Shown: positions 8,841-17,650 of the stretch, one piece after another | Layout of the letters: each line of letters starts with the position of its first letter | Position numbering within the stretch: position 1 is the stretch's first letter | From: Magnetococcales bacterium | GTDB taxonomy: Bacteria > Pseudomonadota > Magnetococcia > Magnetococcales > Magnetaquicoccaceae | Length of the DNA: 52,992 nucleotides | Assembly (NCBI GenBank): GCA_015231755.1 | Contig: JADGAZ010000007.1 | Coordinates: forward strand, 114,390-167,381 | Reading direction: 5' to 3' | The notes under the pieces: generated by a model | What the model was told of the DNA's origin: nothing | What the model saw: only the letters and a program-made list of their open reading frames with translations | Databases searched by the model: none | Program-made: the position numbers and the translations under genes

Positions 8841-10124
8841 TTACAGCATGCCCAACACCCCCGGCAGCCACAAGGAGAGGCCGGGCCAGTAGGTGACCAG
8901 AATCAGGAACGCCAACATGGCGATCATCCAGGGCAGACAGGCCACGGTCACTTCGGTGAGTCCCATGCGGGTGATGCCGCTGGCGATGTAGAGGTTCAGG
9001 CCCACCGGCGGGGTCACCATGCCGATTTCCATGTTGACGGTGAGGATGATGCCGAAATGGATCGGATGGATTCCCAGGCCCATGGCCACGGGAAACATCA
9101 ATGGCGCCATGATGAGAATGATGGAGGACGGCTCCATGAAATCCCCGGCGATCAGCAGGATGATGTTCACGGCCAGCAGGAACAGCACCGGACCGAAACC
9201 CATACTCAGCATCCAGGCGCTCATGGCCTGGGGAATGTTTTCGTAGGTGAGCAGAAACGAGAACAGGATGGCGTTGGTGATGATGTACAGCAGCATGGCG
9301 CTCAAGTTGGCGGACTCCAGGAGCACCCGGGGGGTATCGGAGAGTTTCAGATCCCGATGGACGAACACCGCCACGAAAAACGAGTAGACCGCGCTCACCG
9401 CCGCCGCTTCGGTGGCGGTGAAGAGGCCGGAATAGATCCCCCCCATGACCACGAAGATCAGGGACAATCCCCACACGCTTTCCCGGAAGCTGGCCCAGCG
9501 CACGGCCCACGAAGCCTTGGGTTGACGGGGATAGCCGAAGCGTCGCGCCCGTTCCCATGTGACCGCCCCGAGCAGCAGGGCCAGCACTACGCCGGGGATC
9601 AGTCCGGCCATGAACAACGCCCCCACCGAGGTGCTGGTGGAGACGGCGTACATCACCATGACGATGGAGGGGGGAATCAGGATGCCCAGGGCGCCGGCGG
9701 TGGTGATGACGCCGGTACCGAATTCCACGGGAAAGCCGGCCCGGACCATGGCGGGGATCAGGATGGCGCCGATGGCCACCACCGTGGCCGGTGAGGAGCC
9801 GGAGATGGCGGCGAACAGGGCGCAGGAGAGCACACCCGCCAGACCCAGGCCGCCGTGCAGATGACCCACCATGGCGCTGGCGAAGCGGATCATGCGTCGC
9901 GCCACTCCCCCATGGGTCAGGAAGTTTCCCGCCAGGATGAAAAAGGGGATCGCCATGATCTCGAAGCGTTCGATGCCGGTGAACAGCTTGAGGGCCACCG
10001 CCTCGATGGGCACGTTGGTCAGGCCGAACAGGTAGATCAGCACCGTCAGCCCCAGGGCGATGGAGATGGGCATGCCGGTGGCCAGCAGCACGGCCAGCAG
10101 GCCGAAGATGATCATCGTGGTCAT
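8841..10124 (-). CDS. dctM: TRAP transporter large permease (DctM family)
   Basis: A 427-residue inner-membrane protein with about 12 hydrophobic segments, the large subunit of a tripartite ATP-independent periplasmic transporter driven by an ion gradient. Family landmarks include GMPISIALGLTVLIYLFGL at the N-terminus, FFILAGNFLTHGGVARRMIR, and PPVGLNLYIASGITRMGL near the C-terminus. The ATG at 10124 overlaps the dctQ stop by 4 bp (ATGA), which fixes the start; the frame is open further upstream but that portion is inside dctQ. Substrates of the family are mostly C4-dicarboxylates, sialic acids and other carboxylates; the substrate here cannot be read from sequence. Confidence 0.95.
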   Translation of the reverse strand: MTTMIIFGLLAVLLATGMPISIALGLTVLIYLFGLTNVPIEAVALKLFTGIERFEIMAIPFFILAGNFLTHGGVARRMIRFASAMVGHLHGGLGLAGVLSCALFAAISGSSPATVVAIGAILIPAMVRAGFPVEFGTGVITTAGALGILIPPSIVMVMYAVSTSTSVGALFMAGLIPGVVLALLLGAVTWERARRFGYPRQPKASWAVRWASFRESVWGLSLIFVVMGGIYSGLFTATEAAAVSAVYSFFVAVFVHRDLKLSDTPRVLLESANLSAMLLYIITNAILFSFLLTYENIPQAMSAWMLSMGFGPVLFLLAVNIILLIAGDFMEPSSIILIMAPLMFPVAMGLGIHPIHFGIILTVNMEIGMVTPPVGLNLYIASGITRMGLTEVTVACLPWMIAMLAFLILVTYWPGLSLWLPGVLGML

Positions 10125-10678
10125 GGGCTGTCGGTCCGTTCGGGCAGTCCGGCCACGTGGACGTGGTCCGCATGGGGCAGGGTATGGGTAAGCTGAAAGC
10201 GGCGGGCCACCTGCAGGAAACGGAAGCACATCAGGTAGGATCCCAGAGGAATACAAAGATAGATCAGCCACATGGGAAGTTCCATGTCCGGGGAGGACTG
10301 ATCGGTTTTGCTGATGGCCAGCACAAAATGGGCACCCAGTGTGCCGATGATGGCGGTGAACAGGGCACCGCTCCACAGTCCCAGCAGCACGATGCGGTGG
10401 TGCCAGGGTTCGGCCAGACGGTTGACCAGCACATCCACCCCCACGTGAACCCCGGTGCGTACCCCGTAGGCCGCGCCGAACTTGGCCATCCAGATGAACA
10501 GATAGATGCACAGTTCCTGGGCCCAACTGGTGCTGAACCCGGATAGAAAACCATGCAGGGCGGGGATCCCCATGGCATAACGATGCACCACCGCCACGAA
10601 GATGATCAACGTGGCGGCGGCCATCAGGACCATGATCAACCCTTCTTCCAGGTGATCCAGCAGGCGGGAGATGCTCAA
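10121..10678 (-). CDS. dctQ: TRAP transporter small permease (DctQ family)
   Basis: A 185-residue membrane protein with four hydrophobic segments (residues about 14-34, 48-65, 90-110 and 133-150), as expected for the TRAP small subunit that pairs with DctM. The motif AQELCIYLFIWMAKFGAAYG is typical of DctQ. It lies between dctP (39-bp gap) and dctM (4-bp overlap), so the three form one operon in the order binding protein, small permease, large permease. The hydrophilic C-terminus, rich in His and Arg, is somewhat longer than usual. Confidence 0.92.
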   Translation of the reverse strand: MSISRLLDHLEEGLIMVLMAAATLIIFVAVVHRYAMGIPALHGFLSGFSTSWAQELCIYLFIWMAKFGAAYGVRTGVHVGVDVLVNRLAEPWHHRIVLLGLWSGALFTAIIGTLGAHFVLAISKTDQSSPDMELPMWLIYLCIPLGSYLMCFRFLQVARRFQLTHTLPHADHVHVAGLPERTDSP

Positions 10679-10717
10679 GGTGCGAGGTCCGTTCAGGGGT
10701 GCGGATGAAGGGTCAGG

Positions 10718-11731
10718 TCATGGTTTGCCGGTATCGAAACCGGTCTCTTTCTGGATGGATTGGATCAGTTCTCCGCCGATGCGGCTGGCCATTTCCTGAT
10801 GGACCTTGGCTAGTGACAGTTTCCAGGCGGTGCGTTGGGCGTTGGTCAAGGTGAGAATCTGGGTCTTGCCCGATTGACGTACCGCTTCCAGGGCTTTGTC
10901 GTTTTCCTGTTTGGCGATTTGGTTGGCGTAGACCGTGGCATCCGCCATGGCCCGGTCCAACTGGCTGCGGATGTCCGCCGGCAGGGCGTCCCAGAAGGGC
11001 TTGTTGACGATGACCGCGTAACCCAGATAACCATGATCCGTCAGGGTCATGAATTTTTGCACTTCATGCATTTTCTGGGTATAGAAGTTGGAGACCGGAT
11101 TTTCCGTGCCATCCACCACGCCGGTTTGCAAGGCTTGATAGACTTCGGAGAAGGCCATGACCTGGGGGTTGGCCCCGAGGGCGCGCATCTGGGCATCCAG
11201 AACCTTGGAGGACTGGATGCGCATTTTGAGGCCATGCATGTCCGTCGGTTCTTTGAGGGATTTGTTGGCGCTCATTTGCTTGAAGCCATTGTCCCAGTAG
11301 GCCAGACCCAGAATCCCCTTGGCGGTGAGCTTGCCCAGCAGGGATTGACCGATGGGACCATAGGTCACCTTGTGCAACTGTTCGTAGTTGTCGAACAGGA
11401 ACGGCAGATCGAAAACCTCGAACTCCTTCACCCCCAAAGGACCGAATTTGGCCAGGGAGGGGGCGAGCATTTGCACGGTACCCATTTGCAGGGCTTCCAG
11501 CTCTTCTTTGTCCTTGAAAAGTTGGCTGTTGGGATAGATTTCCACCTTGACCCGGTTGCCGGTGTAGCTGGCGGCCAGATCGCGGAATTTCTCGGCGGCC
11601 TTACCTTTGGGGGTGTCGATGGCCACCACGTGGCTGAATTTGATTTGAATCGGGTCAGCCGCCTGGGCCGGACCGCTGAACGCGACCCATGCCATGGCCA
11701 TAACGCCGATGCCAATCTGCCATGCACGCAT
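10718..11731 (-). CDS. dctP: TRAP transporter periplasmic solute-binding protein (DctP family)
   Basis: A 337-residue secreted binding protein. A signal peptide is visible (MRAWQIGIGVMAMAWVAFSG then AQA before ADPIQIKFSH). The mature sequence has the DctP/TAXI fold landmarks: HVVAIDTPKGKAAEKF, VEIYPNSQLFKDKEELEALQ, and the ligand-binding MRIQSSKVLDAQMRALGANP segment, which contains the arginine that usually holds the substrate carboxylate. NPVSNFYTQKMHEVQKFMTL follows. It is the first gene of the dctPQM operon. A TATAAT sequence lies about 43 bases upstream of the start on this strand. Close relatives bind C4-dicarboxylates, but ligand assignment needs more than sequence. Confidence 0.95.
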   Translation of the reverse strand: MRAWQIGIGVMAMAWVAFSGPAQAADPIQIKFSHVVAIDTPKGKAAEKFRDLAASYTGNRVKVEIYPNSQLFKDKEELEALQMGTVQMLAPSLAKFGPLGVKEFEVFDLPFLFDNYEQLHKVTYGPIGQSLLGKLTAKGILGLAYWDNGFKQMSANKSLKEPTDMHGLKMRIQSSKVLDAQMRALGANPQVMAFSEVYQALQTGVVDGTENPVSNFYTQKMHEVQKFMTLTDHGYLGYAVIVNKPFWDALPADIRSQLDRAMADATVYANQIAKQENDKALEAVRQSGKTQILTLTNAQRTAWKLSLAKVHQEMASRIGGELIQSIQKETGFDTGKP

Positions 11732-12131
11732 ATTCAGGGTTCCTCTCGAAGGATATGTGGATGATGGGGCGAGATTATAAGTGCAGCATGCCGATAATCC
11801 GCACGTCCGTCAAGGTGATTACCAGGTCAATCGCATTTGGGATTTGTTTGACATAAAGGCAAAGGCTTGCCATAGGTCTCATGTTGTCAGATCAAGTCTT
11901 GATAAGTACACGGCATGGCACGCTTGATCGCTAGCGGTTGGCGGCGGAATGGTGTATCGAGCGACTTTGTCCGGCGTTTGATGCTGTCGGGCGGGTTTCC
12001 CACACTCGGAACCAAAATCTGTATTGTTGATTATGAACGGATACGTTATCTTTTCATTCCTGGTCGGAGGGGATGGCGTGGCCCCTTTCAATCACACCAC
12101 GCGGAAATTCTATTCGGAGTCATAACAAGGC
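11732..12131. promoter_or_regulatory. Divergent intergenic region between dctP and the FIST gene
   Basis: This 400-bp region separates divergent operons and must hold both promoters. On the minus strand a TATAAT (complement of 11774-11779) sits about 43 bases before dctP, but no good -35 partner is seen at 17 bp. On the plus strand TTGACA (11848-11853) is followed 17 bases later only by a weak CATAGG. A perfect palindrome, ATCAAG-T-CTTGAT (11891-11903), could be an operator. No convincing gene was found. Confidence 0.4.
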
Positions 12132-13283
12132 ATGGACATTAAACAGATTCAGTTCCGAAAGCCGGTGTTTGATCGCCTGGTTCTGGAACCGTTGCTGCAG
12201 ATGGATCCCATGTTGGTGCTCGTCTTTGCCGACAAGAAATATCTTATGGATCCCGCAGTCGTATCTGGGTTGAATGAAGCCTTTCTTGATGTGCCTTGTG
12301 TGGGTGTTTCGACCGCGGGTGAAATTTCCAATCAGGGGATGGGCAACGAATCGTGCGTGGTGACGGCCATGCGTTTTGCTCACGGCAGCGTGCGGGTGGC
12401 GACGGCGGAGGTCATGACTTTGGAGGAGTCCCGGCAGGCCGGCGTGACGGTTGGTAAAGGGGTGTCGGGGGCTGACTTGCGTGCGGTGCTGCTCTTTGCA
12501 CCCGGATTGTCAGTCAATGGCTGCGCCCTGATCGACGGATTGTGCAGCATCGTGGGCGATGAGATGGAAATCGTCGGCGGATTGGCCTGCGAATCGGGCC
12601 TCATTCGACAAACCCTGGTGATGTCTTCGTCTGAGGTTTCCGCGCGGCGTGTGGTCGCCGTGGGACTGTACGGCGACCACTTGGCGATCCGTCGATGTTC
12701 CCAAGGCGGATGGGTTCCTTTTGGTCCCATGCGCAAAGTGACACGCTGCGAGGGTTCTGTGCTGCTGGAACTCGACGGAGAACCAGCACTGGATCTCTAC
12801 AGTCGTTATCTGGGGGAATACGCCAGGGAATTGCCCGATTCCGGGTTGCGTTTCCCGTTCGAAATGCACCATGACAGACCCTGCTCCACGGATCCCGGCG
12901 TGATTCGTACGGTTCTCGACGTGGACCGATCCCGTGGCGGATTGATTCTGGGCGGGGATGTTGACCCGAACGGTTATGTGCGCCTCATGCATGTCACCAG
13001 CGCCAAAATGGTGAGCGGCGCCGGTCAGGCGGCAGATTGCGCGCAGGAGCCACAGATGATCAGGAGTCCTGGATTGGGCTTGTTGATCAGTTGCGTGGGT
13101 CGCAAACTCATCATGGGCGATCAAATTGTCGAGGAACTGGAGATGGTCCGTGACAGACTGGGTCGTCAGCATACCGTGACAGGATTCTATGCCCACAGTG
13201 AAATCGGTCCTTTGGGAGCCACCCGAACCTGTGCGCTGCATAACCTGACCATGACCATTGCCCTGATCACCGAGGATGTTTGA
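12132..13283 (+). CDS. FIST-domain sensory protein
   Basis: A 383-residue soluble protein with the FIST_N/FIST_C arrangement: an N-terminal domain with LVLVFADKKYLMDPAVVSGL and the CVGVSTAGEIS segment (about residues 25-70), and a C-terminal part ending CVGRKLIMGDQIVEELEMV and GFYAHSEIGP, close to the FIST_C hallmark GFYxxGEIxP. FIST domains are thought to bind small ligands such as amino acids; that is family knowledge, not shown here. No signal peptide or membrane segment is seen. The stop is 3 bp before the hybrid kinase start, so the protein probably supplies an input to that kinase and, through it, the diguanylate cyclase. Upstream AAGG serves as a weak ribosome site. Confidence 0.88.
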   Translation: MDIKQIQFRKPVFDRLVLEPLLQMDPMLVLVFADKKYLMDPAVVSGLNEAFLDVPCVGVSTAGEISNQGMGNESCVVTAMRFAHGSVRVATAEVMTLEESRQAGVTVGKGVSGADLRAVLLFAPGLSVNGCALIDGLCSIVGDEMEIVGGLACESGLIRQTLVMSSSEVSARRVVAVGLYGDHLAIRRCSQGGWVPFGPMRKVTRCEGSVLLELDGEPALDLYSRYLGEYARELPDSGLRFPFEMHHDRPCSTDPGVIRTVLDVDRSRGGLILGGDVDPNGYVRLMHVTSAKMVSGAGQAADCAQEPQMIRSPGLGLLISCVGRKLIMGDQIVEELEMVRDRLGRQHTVTGFYAHSEIGPLGATRTCALHNLTMTIALITEDV

Positions 13284-13286
13284 ACG

Positions 13287-16200
13287 ATGCATCGTCTTTT
13301 GCAACGGCAACTGCAAAAAGCCTTGGGATTGGATGATGATGGTGATGTCGATGCCTGGTTGGCACAAAGGACGGACTCGTACCAGGAAGACAGTCAGGCG
13401 CGGTTGTCGGGACTGGATGTCATGGGTTTCTTGCGCGGTGTCAACGCCACCTATGAACGTTATGAACGTGACATCGCCTTGTGTGACCGCAGCCTGAATC
13501 TCTCTTCGGAGGAGTTGCATCAACTCAACGAACGTCTGCATCGCGAGTTGTTGTCGCAATCCAAGGTGTTGGCATCGTTGCGTCAGACGGCCAACCAGTT
13601 GTTGATGGCCAGCGGACAGCCTCTGTTGGAAGAGGATTTCGGCGGGTTGGAATATCTCACCCAGTTGATGTCCCAAATGGTGCAACAAAGGGAGCAAACG
13701 CAAAAAGATCTGGAGGAGACCCTCTTCCAGATGAAACGTGTCATCATCGAGAAGGCGGCCAACGCCATTGTCACCATGGACGCCACCGGGAGGATACACT
13801 CTTTCAACGCTGCCGCGGAACGATTGTTCGGTTATGCCGCGGATCAGATCGTCGGACAAAGCGTCAAGCGGTTGATGCCCGCACACTATCATGCGGCCTA
13901 CGATCAAAGCCTGACGAGCTACCTGGAGACCGGTATCCGTCACATCATCGGCGTGGCCACGGAGTTGGAAGGCTCCCGGTCCGATGGCAGCACGGTTCCC
14001 GTCGAGTTGACGGTCAGCGAGATGGTGGTGGGTGGTGCGCGCATGTTTGTGGGCATCATGATGGATATCACCTTGCGCAAACAATCCGAAAACCGTCTGC
14101 GTCACAGCGAAGCCACGGTCCGGGCGATTGTCGAAACCGCAGTCAATGGCATCATCACCATCGATGCGACGGGTACGGTACGTTTGTTCAATCCGGCGGC
14201 GGAAACCCTGTTCGGCTACCAAGCGGAAGAGGTCATCGGCCAGAACATCAAAATGCTCATGCCTTCCCCGTATCGAGAGTCCCATGACGGCTATTTGCGC
14301 CGCTATCTGGAAAGCGGCGCGCGCACCATCATCGGGGTCGGTCGGGAGGTGGAAGGGCGACGACGCGATGGGGCGACGTTTCCTTTGAATCTGGCGGTCA
14401 GTGAGTTGGGGATCGGCGATGAACGGATGTTCGTCGGCATCCTCACCGATTTGACCTCCCGCAAGGCGGTGGAACAGGCTCTGATCGATGCCAGGGAACT
14501 GGCGGATCAGGCCAATCGTCTCAAGGGAGATTTCCTGGCCAACATGAGCCATGAAATCCGCACACCGATGAATGCCATCATGGGGATGACCCATCTGGCC
14601 CTGCAAACCCATCTGACGGACAAACAGCGGGAATATCTGAGCAAGATTCAATACTCCGCCCGCAATCTGCTGGGCATTCTCAACGACATCCTCGACTTTT
14701 CCAAAATCGAGGCCGGCAAACTGACCATGGAGCATATCGAGTTCCGGCTGGATGAGGTGTTGGACAACCTGGTCAACATGATTGGCACCAAGGCGGAAGA
14801 AAAAGGATTGCTTCTGGAGGTCTCCCGTGCCGAGTCGGTTCCGGAGGTACTGGTGGGCGATCCGTTGCGTCTGGGACAGGTGCTGATCAATCTTGGCAAC
14901 AATGCGGTCAAGTTCACCGAAACGGGTCACATCCGGCTCTCCGTGGCGCGCGTGGAAGACGCGCATGCACGGATTCGGCTGAGCTTCACCATTCAGGATA
15001 CCGGGATCGGCATGAGCGAGGAGCAACGGGAAAAGCTGTTCCAGGCTTTCATCCAGGCGGACTCTTCCACGACGCGTCGATATGGGGGAACCGGTCTGGG
15101 GCTCTCCATCTGCAAACGGCTGGTTTCGCTGATGGGAGGTGAGATCCAGGTGGAGAGCCACCCCGGAAGCGGCAGTACCTTTCGTTTTACCGCGTTGTTC
15201 GATGGAGAGGGATTCGCCACGGGAAGCGCCGCCCGGGAAGCTGGACGATCCAGGCGTCACAAAAGTACCACCAAAAGATGGGACGGAGAGGCCATCCATG
15301 GCATTCTGGGTGCGCATGTGCTGCTGGTCGAAGACAACCGGATCAACCAGCAGGTCGCCACGGAGTTGCTGGAGTCCAACGGTCTGTTCGTGACCCTGGC
15401 CAGCAACGGCCTGGAGGCGCTGGAGTGGCTGGGCCGAAAATCGTTTGATCTGGTGTTGATGGATGTGCAGATGCCCAAAATGGATGGGTATGCGGTGGCA
15501 CGGGAGATGCGCCGTGATCCCCGTTGGCACAACCTGCCCATTCTGGCCATGACCGCGCATGTCATGGCCGGGGATCGGGAAAAATGTCTGGCAGCGGGCA
15601 TGGATGACCATATTGCCAAGCCGATTGATCCCGACCTGCTTTTCGAGGCGCTGGTGAGCTGGATTGCCGCAGGCAGGCGCGAGGGGCAACCCGGATGCCC
15701 TTCGCCCGACGCGGTGCCGGAAAAACGCTTGCCCAAGGGCCTGACAGCCATCGATATCACCGCCGGAGTCCGGAAAACCGGAGGGAAAGCAAGTTTCTTC
15801 AAGAAACTGCTACTGGAATTTTATAAGGATTATCATGATATTGCCTCTCGCATGCGGCATCTTGTGACTTGCGGGGATGGCGCCGGAGCGTTGCGACTGG
15901 CCCATACGCTCAAGGGGGTGGCCGGTTCCCTGGGGGCACTCCCTCTTGCCCAGGCGGCCATGGAATTGGAAACCTGTCTAAACACAGGACAATGCCATGC
16001 CGACGCGGCGGAACTGACCTTGCTGGAACAGCGGGCAACCGCGTTGTGGGCAGAACTCGCCCCTTGGGTACACGAACAGGTCTCCACTCCCGTCATCCCC
16101 ACCCACCGCACGGAGACGATCCTTGTGAACATGGACGAGATGACCCACCGTGTTCAAGAGTTGGTCCGTCTGTTGCGTTCGGGTCATTCTAAAAGTAGCG

Positions 16201-16358
16201 CAAAACTGGCCGAATTGCGGGGCATGGCCGGTGATCCGACCGGCGGACCTCTGGTGGAGATGGCTGCCCGGATTGAAGAGTACGAATTTGACGCGGCGTT
16301 GGCATGTCTGTTGGATTGGGCCGGTTCCTTACAGATCAGAACCCCGGAAGGAGCGTGA
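13287..16358 (+). CDS. Hybrid histidine kinase: PAS-PAS(FixL-like)-HisKA-HATPase-REC-Hpt
   Basis: A 1023-residue soluble kinase. About 110 helical residues precede two PAS domains (about 150-270 and 275-395). The second closely resembles the heme PAS of FixL: ESHDGYLRRY carries H333 at the place of the iron-binding histidine and IIGVGRE places R353 exactly 20 residues later, the same spacing as H200/R220 in Bradyrhizobium FixL. The first PAS has Tyr at the histidine position. HisKA follows with H422 ([11 protein letters not shown]), then an HATPase domain (DTGIGMS, GGTGLGLSI), a receiver with D726 (LMDVQMP) and an Hpt domain with H873 (LAHTLKGVAGSLG). No transmembrane helix is seen. It lies between the FIST gene and a diguanylate cyclase with 3-bp gaps. 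The oxygen-sensing role is inferred from the heme-site residues. Confidence 0.92.
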   Translation: MHRLLQRQLQKALGLDDDGDVDAWLAQRTDSYQEDSQARLSGLDVMGFLRGVNATYERYERDIALCDRSLNLSSEELHQLNERLHRELLSQSKVLASLRQTANQLLMASGQPLLEEDFGGLEYLTQLMSQMVQQREQTQKDLEETLFQMKRVIIEKAANAIVTMDATGRIHSFNAAAERLFGYAADQIVGQSVKRLMPAHYHAAYDQSLTSYLETGIRHIIGVATELEGSRSDGSTVPVELTVSEMVVGGARMFVGIMMDITLRKQSENRLRHSEATVRAIVETAVNGIITIDATGTVRLFNPAAETLFGYQAEEVIGQNIKMLMPSPYRESHDGYLRRYLESGARTIIGVGREVEGRRRDGATFPLNLAVSELGIGDERMFVGILTDLTSRKAVEQALIDARELADQANRLKGDFLANMSHEIRTPMNAIMGMTHLALQTHLTDKQREYLSKIQYSARNLLGILNDILDFSKIEAGKLTMEHIEFRLDEVLDNLVNMIGTKAEEKGLLLEVSRAESVPEVLVGDPLRLGQVLINLGNNAVKFTETGHIRLSVARVEDAHARIRLSFTIQDTGIGMSEEQREKLFQAFIQADSSTTRRYGGTGLGLSICKRLVSLMGGEIQVESHPGSGSTFRFTALFDGEGFATGSAAREAGRSRRHKSTTKRWDGEAIHGILGAHVLLVEDNRINQQVATELLESNGLFVTLASNGLEALEWLGRKSFDLVLMDVQMPKMDGYAVAREMRRDPRWHNLPILAMTAHVMAGDREKCLAAGMDDHIAKPIDPDLLFEALVSWIAAGRREGQPGCPSPDAVPEKRLPKGLTAIDITAGVRKTGGKASFFKKLLLEFYKDYHDIASRMRHLVTCGDGAGALRLAHTLKGVAGSLGALPLAQAAMELETCLNTGQCHADAAELTLLEQRATALWAELAPWVHEQVSTPVIPTHRTETILVNMDEMTHRVQELVRLLRSGHSKSSAKLAELRGMAGDPTGGPLVEMAARIEEYEFDAALACLLDWAGSLQIRTPEGA

Positions 16359-16361
16359 ATC

Positions 16362-17327
16362 ATGGAAGAAAATCGCATGACCCTGCTGCTTGTCGATGAC
16401 GAACCGTTCAATTTGCATCTGCTCCAGGAGTTGTTGGAACCGGATTATGATCTTTTGCTGGCCAAGAACGGCGAACAGGCCTTGCAGCGGGTGCGGGCCG
16501 TGCCGCCACCCGATCTGATCCTGCTGGACATCATGATGCCGGAGGTGGATGGCTATCAGGTCTTGGAACGGTTGCAGGCCGATCCGACCACACAAAAAAT
16601 TCCGGTCATTTTCATCACAGCCATGGGAGATGTGGCGGACGAAGCCAAGGGGTTGTCGCTCGGAGCTGTCGATTACATCAGCAAGCCCATCTCCCTGGCG
16701 ATTGTGGAGGCGCGGGTCAAGACCCATCTGGCCTTGCGGAAAAGCATGGTCGCTTTGCAAGAACTGAATGCCCAACTGGAGAGCAAAAACGACCAGCTTT
16801 CCAAATTGAACACCATTTTGCAGAACATGGCCATGCGGGATGGCCTGACCGGGATTCCCAATCGACGCCATTTTGATCAATATCTGGAGCAGGAGTGGAA
16901 CCGTGCGTCGCGGGATCACGCTGACTTGTCATTGATCTTGATGGATATCGATTTTTTCAAACCATTCAATGACCACTATGGACATGCCGAGGGAGACGAG
17001 TGCCTCAAACAAGTGGCGCGGGCCCTGGCAGACGCCATGCCCAGGAGCGTGGATCTGCTGGCCCGTTATGGAGGCGAGGAGTTTGTGTGCGTGTTGCCTG
17101 ACACCAATCTGGATGGCTTGATCGTGGTTGGCAACAAGCTGCGTGAGACCATCCATGCACTTGGTTTGCCCCACCATCATTCAAAAGTGGCCGATCATGT
17201 CACCATCAGCATGGGCGGTGTAAGTATGATCCCCTCCCGTGACCTCCCCCCCGCATCCCTGGTGAAAGCGGCTGACGACCGGTTGTATCAGGCCAAGGCG
17301 GCGGGACGGGACCGGTTGGTGTGCTGA
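16362..17327 (+). CDS. Response regulator diguanylate cyclase (REC-GGDEF)
   Basis: A 321-residue protein with an N-terminal receiver (phospho-acceptor D56 in LILLDIMMPEVDG, acidic pair VDDE near residue 10) and a C-terminal GGDEF domain with the active signature GGEEF at residues 237-241. The product-inhibition site RxxD is present (RSVD, five residues before GGEEF). A coiled segment of about 30 residues (VALQELNAQLESKNDQLSKL) links the domains, as in WspR- and PleD-like enzymes where it mediates dimerisation. It starts 3 bp after the hybrid kinase, so it is the probable output of that phosphorelay: phosphorylation should raise c-di-GMP. Confidence 0.95.
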   Translation: MEENRMTLLLVDDEPFNLHLLQELLEPDYDLLLAKNGEQALQRVRAVPPPDLILLDIMMPEVDGYQVLERLQADPTTQKIPVIFITAMGDVADEAKGLSLGAVDYISKPISLAIVEARVKTHLALRKSMVALQELNAQLESKNDQLSKLNTILQNMAMRDGLTGIPNRRHFDQYLEQEWNRASRDHADLSLILMDIDFFKPFNDHYGHAEGDECLKQVARALADAMPRSVDLLARYGGEEFVCVLPDTNLDGLIVVGNKLRETIHALGLPHHHSKVADHVTISMGGVSMIPSRDLPPASLVKAADDRLYQAKAAGRDRLVC

Positions 17328-17358
17328 GCGGAGGGCAACAGACTGCAAGGTATTGTAG

Positions 17359-17640
17359 GGCCTCCTCAAAAAGCCTCCGCCGCGATCATCGGCCTACCCT
17401 GTGGTAATCGCCGCCGATCCCCCATTTTTTGCACCAAAGCTTGCCAGGCGACCATTCGAGTCGGCAGGCTGGCGAATACCACGTTGAGAGATGGCCGATT
17501 CAGGGCAAAAAAGAACCTGACCAACAGGTTCAGGTTCATCACCAGGAAAACATCCAAACTGGCGCTCAATTTGGCACCAAATTCCACAGCCACACCTGCC
17601 TTGCCTCGGATATCCGACCGATCTTGGGCTGCTCAATGAG
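17359..17640. mobile_element. Degenerate mobile-element scar A
   Basis: The gap between the two signalling operons holds a 52-bp block (17359-17410) about 87 percent identical to 24030-24081, and at its other end a block (17611-17639) that matches, in opposite orientation, 24102-24131. Paired end modules with shuffled order suggest remains of one non-autonomous or decayed element. Short reading frames inside show no family I recognise. No intact transposase is present. Confidence 0.45.
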
Positions 17641-17650
17641 GCACGGGAGA

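Noticed and set aside
12510-15689. A 1059-codon open frame on the minus strand opposite the FIST and kinase genes
   Set aside because: It is antisense to two well-recognised genes, has no family resemblance and is typical of frame shadows in GC-rich DNA.
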